The position numbers and the translations under genes were made by a program. This document shows positions 7,067 to 11,531 of a stretch of 11,531 nt of DNA, piece after piece. Every line of letters starts with the position of its first letter. Position 1 is the stretch's first letter. Under the pieces are notes generated by a model. That model worked only from the letters and a program-made list of their open reading frames with translations. It ran no database searches and was not told the origin of the DNA. Source of the DNA: Bacillota bacterium (GTDB lineage: Bacteria; Bacillota; Clostridia; Christensenellales; Aristaeellaceae); assembly GCA_023391725.1 (NCBI GenBank), contig JAEWAH010000328.1, positions 1 through 11,531 of the forward strand, read 5' to 3'.

Positions 7067-7175
7067 CAAACAGCCTCCTTTTTTCCATCTGTATTGTTGA
7101 ATGAGTCCTGATAATGCTCCGCCAGGTGCGTGGGGCAATTTTTGCCCGGCGGGTAAAAAACGAACCGTTTTCCAT

Positions 7176-7204
7176 ATTATGCCCCAACCCTTGTAAAATT
7201 GCAA
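7176..7204 (-). promoter_or_regulatory. Sigma-A-type promoter of serC-serA
   Basis: On the minus strand a -35 box TTGCAA (7199-7204) and a -10 box CATAAT (7176-7181) are separated by 17 bases. Transcription would start near 7169, with a leader of about 100 bases. The leader contains a GGGCAA/TTGCCC stem (about 7133-7147) but I see no T-box specifier or antiterminator pattern. The -35 box is identical to that of the LCP promoter. Confidence 0.68.
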
Positions 7205-7227
7205 GAGAGAAATAAGGAAAGAACGGC

Positions 7228-7251
7228 AAAAAAACGGGAGGGCCCTTTTTT
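7228..7251 (-). terminator. Probable terminator after the CZB-like chemoreceptor gene
   Basis: Read on the minus strand, AAAAAAGGG, a loop CCCT, then CCC, one unpaired G and seven T. It lies about 90 bases past the stop codon at 7338 and just before the serC promoter. The GC part of the stem is only three pairs, so strength is uncertain. The matching T-run on the plus strand could make it work in both directions. Confidence 0.5.
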
Positions 7252-7337
7252 ATAAGGCACTCCCAAAAGATCAGTTTCATGTTCTCGTCAATAGGTTCGA
7301 CTTTCAGCCTTTATCCCCGTGATCCATGTCCGGAGGA

Positions 7338-9107
7338 TCAATACTTTCCGAGGCTGGCGGAGGCAGCCTTTGGCGCGACGGCCTTTTTAGGCGCATGGTT
7401 TTTAAACATCGAGATGGAGGAGCCGCCTTCCGCTTCATACCCGGTTTCCAGCTTGAACTTGCCTACTTCCTCACGCAGCGTCGCCGCCTGGGCCGACATC
7501 TCCTCGCTGGTGGCGGAGTTCTCTTCCGCAGTCGCCGCGTTGGTCTGCACCACGGCGGATACCTGGGTAAGCCCCTGCTTGATCTGCTCGATGGCCAATG
7601 CCTGCTCGGCAGACGCCCTTTCGATTTTCTCAATGCTTGTGCTGACCATTTGCGCCTTTTCGCCGACGTCACTTAAGATTTGGGCGGTTTGGGCCGTGAT
7701 CTGCGTGCCCTTGGCCACGGTTTGGACGGAAGCCCGGATAAGCTCCGTGGTCTGCTTGGCGGCCTCCGCCGATTTTGCAGCAAGGTTGCGGACCTCATCG
7801 GCCACCACCGCAAAACCCTTGCCGGCGTTCCCCGCCCGCGCCGCCTCAATGGTGGCGTTCAGGGCAAGAATGTTGGTCTGGAAGGCAATATCCTCAATGA
7901 CCTTGGTGATGTTGGTGATCTGGTTTGAAGCGGAGCCGATTTCCGACATGGCCGCAGTAAGCTGCCCCATGTGTTCATTGCTGGCCATCACACCAGCACC
8001 GGCCTGCTGGACATACTGCGTCGCAGTCATGACGTTTTGGGAATTCTCCATCGCCTGCTCGGCGATCTTGGTGACGGAAACGCTCAATTCTTCCACAGAG
8101 GAAGCCTGCTCCGAGGAGCCCGCGGCCAGCGCCTGGGCGCCGCTGGCTACCTGGGAGGAACCGGTGGATACCTGCTCGGCGGCGGTGTTGATGGTGGTCA
8201 GCGTGTGGTTAAGACCCGCTGCGGTGCCTTCGATAGCCTGCTTGATGGCGGCGAAGTCGCCGATGTAATCCAAGTCGATATTTACGCGCATGTCGCCTTG
8301 GGACATCTGGCCCAATTTTTCGGAAATATCATAGATATAGCTATGGAAAAGACTGATGGCTTTATTGAGGGAATCCGCCATCCTGCCCATTTCGTTCTGG
8401 CTCCTGACGCCGATTTGAACGCCCAGGTCGCCATGGGCAAGCTTTTGCGCGGCTTCGGTGATGGTGACGGTGGGTTTGACGGTGAGCCTGATGACGAACA
8501 GCGCAATAATCACAGATACCGCCAGCACAAGCCCGATCATCACGATCTGTATGATGGAATTGCTTTGGAGTGCTTGCGCCGAAGCGGCCGAACTTAAGAC
8601 TGCCAATTCGTTGCACCGATTAGCAATCACGTTCAATTCGCTGATGATCGTCAGTACATTGGGCATAATAACTTTTTCATACATTCCGTAGGCTTGCGCT
8701 TTGTCTGTTTTGTTTAGGTCTATGATTTCACTTGCCTTGCTGTGGATCAGATTGTGCGGCGTTATAATATTGTTGATGGCGCCGGCAATCACCGAATCTT
8801 CTTTCAGATCGTCCTTCAGCGTGTTAAGCCATTTGCCGAACGAGCAGGCGGTAGGATCAAGGCTGCCTGTAAACTCCCCGCCCGCATTCAAATGATTGCC
8901 CAGGTCGTTTACCCATTTGACATGCGCAGAGGTTATACTGGATATTTGCTGGCTTTGCCCCACTTCGTGCGCGACATCGGCGGCGTGGGCACTATTTTGG
9001 ATGCTTCCGCTGAGCAAAACGGCAACCGCTATGGCGTTGATCAGGAAAATGACCGCAAACAAAAGCAGCACCTGGGTTTTGATTGATTTTCCCACGTTAT
9101 TAAGCAT
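7338..9107 (-). CDS. Methyl-accepting chemotaxis protein with extracytoplasmic CZB-like motifs
   Basis: A 589-residue transmembrane chemoreceptor that would signal to CheA through CheW. Transmembrane helices are at about 12-34 and 184-207. The 150-residue outer region carries the ligand set of a chemoreceptor zinc-binding (CZB) domain: H62 in AHVKW, C88 in CSFGKW, and H118 and H122 in PHNLIH. After the second helix there is a HAMP domain (about 208-262) and a second HAMP-like segment (LGQMSQGDMRVNIDLD, 265-280). The signalling coiled coil covers about 300-555, with the conserved tip EDIAFQTNILALNATIEAA (405-423). The tail is KKAVAPKAA...LGKY. An AAGGAG site lies about 10 bases before the start at 9107. 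It is 145 bases downstream of the second receptor, with which it shares its C-terminal half. Zinc binding is inferred from residue spacing. Confidence 0.9.
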   Translation of the reverse strand: MLNNVGKSIKTQVLLLFAVIFLINAIAVAVLLSGSIQNSAHAADVAHEVGQSQQISSITSAHVKWVNDLGNHLNAGGEFTGSLDPTACSFGKWLNTLKDDLKEDSVIAGAINNIITPHNLIHSKASEIIDLNKTDKAQAYGMYEKVIMPNVLTIISELNVIANRCNELAVLSSAASAQALQSNSIIQIVMIGLVLAVSVIIALFVIRLTVKPTVTITEAAQKLAHGDLGVQIGVRSQNEMGRMADSLNKAISLFHSYIYDISEKLGQMSQGDMRVNIDLDYIGDFAAIKQAIEGTAAGLNHTLTTINTAAEQVSTGSSQVASGAQALAAGSSEQASSVEELSVSVTKIAEQAMENSQNVMTATQYVQQAGAGVMASNEHMGQLTAAMSEIGSASNQITNITKVIEDIAFQTNILALNATIEAARAGNAGKGFAVVADEVRNLAAKSAEAAKQTTELIRASVQTVAKGTQITAQTAQILSDVGEKAQMVSTSIEKIERASAEQALAIEQIKQGLTQVSAVVQTNAATAEENSATSEEMSAQAATLREEVGKFKLETGYEAEGGSSISMFKNHAPKKAVAPKAASASLGKY

Positions 9108-9191
9108 TGAATATTACTCCTTGCCTCCCGCTATTTGCCTGCCGTTGGCCCAGCTCAACGCGGTGATCTCGATTTTTATTTAAGCTGCAAA

Positions 9192-9218
9192 CCTCCTGCG
9201 AGGTTCCTCGTTTGGAGG
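9192..9218. repeat. Nested hairpin between the two chemoreceptor genes
   Basis: Outer arms CCTCC (9192-9196) and GGAGG (9214-9218) enclose inner arms CGAGG (9199-9203) and CCTCG (9206-9210). There is no T-run on the minus strand after it, so it is not a clear terminator, and I see no promoter for the downstream gene in the 145-base gap. Co-transcription of the two receptors is therefore plausible, with this hairpin possibly affecting relative transcript levels. Confidence 0.4.
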
Positions 9219-9252
9219 ATATGATTCCGCTTCACCAGCTCTGGCGGCTGTT

Positions 9253-11040
9253 TCAATATTTTCCAAGGCCGGATGCGGCAGCCTTTGGCGCGACGGCCTT
9301 TTTAGGCGCATAGTTTTTAAACAGTGAGATGGATGGGCCGCCTTCCGGCTCGTATCCGGTTTCCAGCTTGAACTTGCCCACTTCCTCACGTAGCGTCGCC
9401 GCCTGGGCCGACATCTCCTCGCTGGTGGCGGAGTTTTCTTCCGCAGTCGCCGCGTTGGTCTGCACCACGGCGGAGACCTGGGTAAGCCCTTGCTTGATCT
9501 GCTCGATAGCCACCGCCTGCTCCGTAGACGCATCGTTGATCCTGTTGATGATATCGTTCACTTGGTTGGTCTTCTCTTCCACATTGCGCAGGATCTGCGC
9601 CGTACGTGTAGTGATCTGTGCGCCTTCCGCTACCGTGGCCGCGGAGCGCTGGATCAGTTCCGCCGTCTGTTTGGCCGCTTCCGCGGACTTGGCCGCCAGG
9701 TTGCGCACTTCGTCCGCCACCACTGCAAAGCCCTTGCCCGCATTCCCCGCCCGCGCCGCCTCGATGGTGGCGTTCAAGGCAAGGATGTTCGTCTGGAAGG
9801 CGATGTCCTCGATGACCTTGGTGATGTTGGTGATCTGGCTGGACGATGTACCTATGTTTGCCATGGCCTCGGTCAGCTGTTTCATGTGCTCGTCACCGTC
9901 TTTGACATTTAAGTTGGCTTGCTTAACGTACTGGGTGGCAGTCTTCACATTGTCGGAGTTGTCCGCTGCCTGCTCGGCGATCTTGGTGATGGCGACGCTC
10001 AGCTCTTCTACAGAAGAAGCCTGCTCCGAGGAGCCCGCGGCCAACGCTTGGGCGCCGCTGGCCACCTGGGAAGCCCCGGTGGACACCTGCTCGGCGGCGG
10101 TGTCAATGGTCTGCATGGTATGGTTCAGGGTAGAAACGGTGCTCTCGATGGTTTGCTTGAGGACTCCGAAATCGCCTGGGTAATCCAGATCCACATGGAT
10201 CTGCAAATCGCCATGGGATATTTTAGAGAATTTCTCGATGATATCCCCAAGGATGGTGCTTTGCAGTTTATTGGTCTGTTGTATAAGCCTTGCCATTTGA
10301 CCCATTTCATCGCGGCTCTCATACTTGATCTCAGATCCCATATTCCCCTTGGCTATCTCACTGTAAACGTCCACGATCTCCTTGACCGGGGTCAGGATGG
10401 ACTGGCGGATGGCAAACACCACCACTATCGTTACGATGACGGCGAAAACGGCCACCGAGATGAGCAGGATCCAGATCATGTTCTGCAGGGCACTGGCCGC
10501 CACGCTGTCCTCCTGGGTTAATTGCGCAATATCATTATTAATATCAACGATGGTAGCAGCAGCCGCGTCAAACGCGGGGCTGTATTGGGTAAAGAACAAC
10601 TCCTGGGCCTGAGCCCTGCTTTCATCCGTCGGAGTCGCCAGCAGGCTCACGATCTGGTTGCGGACCGTTCCGGCGTCGGTAAGCTGCTGCTTAAAGGCGG
10701 CCATTTTCCCAGCCACCTCATCGGCATCGTGATATTCCTCGAACTGAGCAATCAGCGTCTGTATGGCGGCCAGTTCTTTATCAGCCGCGGCCAGATTGGC
10801 CTGAGTGTCCTGAACGTTGTCGCTGGCGATCGCTTCCAGCAGGTCCCGCTGCAGAGCAACCAGGTCGCGCCGGATATTCCAGGTGTTGTTATTCTCAGGG
10901 ATCATGCTGGTCATAAAGTCGCCCAGGGTTGTCCCCAAGTTGCTGACGCCGTAGAACGCGGTCCCAACCGCAGCCATCATCAATACGAGCACGATGCCAA
11001 AACTCACGATCAATTTCATGCTGATGGTCAAATTCTTCAT
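9253..11040 (-). CDS. Methyl-accepting chemotaxis protein with 4HB-type sensor
   Basis: A 595-residue transmembrane chemoreceptor. The N-terminus MKNLTISMKLIVSFGIVLVL is typical of four-helix-bundle (4HB_MCP) receptors, with a first transmembrane helix at about 8-30, a helical outer region (about 35-185) and a second helix at about 188-211. HAMP follows (about 212-265, with RDEMGQM at 243-249), then a second HAMP-like segment (FSKISHGDLQIHVDLD, 271-286). The signalling coiled coil runs about 306-560 with tip EDIAFQTNILALNATIEAA (411-429). The tail KKAVAPKAA...LGKY matches the neighbouring receptor. Stretches 402-459 and 511-564 are identical in protein to that neighbour. A GAGGGGG ribosome binding site lies about 8 bases before the start at 11040. 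Ligand unknown; no other chemotaxis gene is in the window. Confidence 0.93.
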   Translation of the reverse strand: MKNLTISMKLIVSFGIVLVLMMAAVGTAFYGVSNLGTTLGDFMTSMIPENNNTWNIRRDLVALQRDLLEAIASDNVQDTQANLAAADKELAAIQTLIAQFEEYHDADEVAGKMAAFKQQLTDAGTVRNQIVSLLATPTDESRAQAQELFFTQYSPAFDAAAATIVDINNDIAQLTQEDSVAASALQNMIWILLISVAVFAVIVTIVVVFAIRQSILTPVKEIVDVYSEIAKGNMGSEIKYESRDEMGQMARLIQQTNKLQSTILGDIIEKFSKISHGDLQIHVDLDYPGDFGVLKQTIESTVSTLNHTMQTIDTAAEQVSTGASQVASGAQALAAGSSEQASSVEELSVAITKIAEQAADNSDNVKTATQYVKQANLNVKDGDEHMKQLTEAMANIGTSSSQITNITKVIEDIAFQTNILALNATIEAARAGNAGKGFAVVADEVRNLAAKSAEAAKQTAELIQRSAATVAEGAQITTRTAQILRNVEEKTNQVNDIINRINDASTEQAVAIEQIKQGLTQVSAVVQTNAATAEENSATSEEMSAQAATLREEVGKFKLETGYEPEGGPSISLFKNYAPKKAVAPKAAASGLGKY

Positions 11041-11108
11041 AAGTTTTCCCCCTCATACCGAATGGTTCCTAAGCTACGCTTTTCTTTTTCACGACCGTTT
11101 TGATTATC

Positions 11109-11114
11109 ATTATA
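11109..11114 (-). promoter_or_regulatory. Possible -10 box for the chemoreceptor pair
   Basis: A perfect TATAAT lies on the minus strand, about 69 bases before the start codon at 11040. No good -35 box is found at 16-18 bases (ATGCGG at 17). A motility-type sigma-28 promoter (TAAA then GCCGATAT) was sought and not found. The start site is uncertain. Confidence 0.35.
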
Positions 11115-11135
11115 GAGATTTGATAATTTTTCCGC

Positions 11136-11158
11136 ATACCCCTTTTCGGGGTATTTTT
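11136..11158 (+). terminator. Small hairpin with T-run
   Basis: ATACCCC (11136-11142) pairs with GGGGTAT (11148-11154) around the loop TTTTC, followed by a run of T to 11158 on the plus strand. No plus-strand gene ends here, so it may instead be a hairpin or operator just upstream of the chemoreceptor promoter. Confidence 0.4.
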
Positions 11159-11215
11159 GTATATTTCAGCAAAATATGTTCCTTTTCGGCAATTTTTCTA
11201 CAGTCAGTCATCCGC

Positions 11216-11251
11216 AAAAAAAAAGACGGCGGAGGTTTTTCCTCCGCCATC
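11216..11251 (-). terminator. Intrinsic terminator of pyrG
   Basis: On the minus strand GGCGGAGG (11248-11241) pairs with CCTCCGCC (11235-11228) around a five-A loop, followed after GTC by nine T (11224-11216). It starts about 20 bases after the pyrG stop codon. It is a textbook intrinsic terminator and isolates pyrG from the chemoreceptor genes. Confidence 0.92.
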
Positions 11252-11272
11252 TTGGCGCCACAAACCGAATCA

Positions 11273-11531
11273 CTATTTCTTTGCTTTCTGTTGTTTGACC
11301 GCCGCGCCAATAAAATCCCGGAATAGGGGATGCGGGCGGTTGGGGCGGCTTTTCAATTCCGGATGGAACTGCACGCCCACGAACCAGGGATGATCCGGAA
11401 GCTCGACGATCTCCACAAGATTGCGCTCGGGGTTTCTCCCCGCGATGCGCATACCGGCGGCCTCAAAGCGCTCCAGGTATTCATTGTTGAACTCATACCG
11501 GTGACGGTGGCGCTCCCAGATTTCCGGAACA
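11273..11531 (-). CDS. pyrG: CTP synthase, C-terminal part (cut by window edge)
   Basis: The last 85 residues of CTP synthase, which makes CTP from UTP using ammonia from glutamine. Only the end of the glutaminase (class I amidotransferase) domain is present. Visible landmarks are ERHRHRYEFNNEYLERF, then HPWFVGVQFHPE, whose QFHPE holds the catalytic His and Glu, then KSRPNRPHPLFRDFIGAA. It ends in KQQKAKK with a TAG stop at 11273-11275. The 5' part lies outside the window, so its start, promoter and upstream partners cannot be seen. It is followed by its own terminator at 11216-11251. Confidence 0.96.
   Translation of the reverse strand, partial: VPEIWERHRHRYEFNNEYLERFEAAGMRIAGRNPERNLVEIVELPDHPWFVGVQFHPELKSRPNRPHPLFRDFIGAAVKQQKAKK

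Noticed and set aside
7067..7168. T-box or other amino-acid-responsive leader upstream of serC
   Set aside because: The leader is only about 100 bases and I found no T-box antiterminator sequence, specifier loop or terminator before the start codon.
7279..8268. Plus-strand open frame of 329 codons opposite the chemoreceptor
   Set aside because: It mirrors the low-complexity coiled coil of the receptor. A similar shadow occurs opposite the other receptor, and there is no sign of independent coding.
11041..11230. Motility-type (sigma-28) promoter ahead of the chemoreceptors
   Set aside because: GCCGAAAA occurs near 11185 on the minus strand but has no TAAA box at the right distance.

Overview
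The window looks like chromosomal DNA from a Gram-positive, Clostridia-like bacterium, possibly an uncultured gut lineage. The evidence is a LytR-CpsA-Psr (LCP) cell-wall protein, strong AGGAGG-type ribosome binding sites, TTGnnn-17-TATAAT-type promoters, and a secreted protein built from Big_3-like and FIVAR-like modules. Base composition is moderately GC-rich, with compact intergenic regions carrying GC-rich palindromic repeats. The genus cannot be fixed from the sequence alone.

Layout. Positions 1-522 hold no credible gene; they contain palindromes, a strong bidirectional terminator and a composite GC-rich repeat. An LCP-family gene (523-1449, minus) is divergently arranged with a gene for an 815-residue secreted protein (1875-4322, plus). 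Each has its own recognisable sigma-A-type promoter, and the plus gene has a leader of about 188 nt with several hairpins. Two terminators and a GC-rich spacer (4323-4634) separate this pair from a minus-strand serine biosynthesis pair, serC (5987-7066) then serA (4635-5807), read from one promoter at 7176-7204. A 74-bp imperfect palindromic element lies between serC and serA. Next come two tandem minus-strand chemoreceptor genes (9253-11040, then 7338-9107). At the right edge is the 3' end of pyrG (CTP synthase), closed by a clean intrinsic terminator.

How the genes fit together. SerA and SerC catalyse the first two steps of phosphorylated serine synthesis (3-phosphoglycerate to phosphohydroxypyruvate to phosphoserine). 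The two chemoreceptors share an almost identical signalling hub and C-terminal tail but have different sensors: one carries an extracytoplasmic CZB-like zinc-binding motif set, the other a four-helix-bundle-type sensor. The LCP protein and the repeat protein both act outside the membrane and may both concern the cell wall. That link is inferred from adjacency and export signals only.

Most of the window is ordinary. The parts most worth a second look are the CZB-like receptor, the repeat-rich secreted protein with its structured leader, the interspersed palindromic element family, and the uneven similarity between the two receptor genes. I found no clear sign of a wholly new system, CRISPR array, transposase, tRNA or rRNA.
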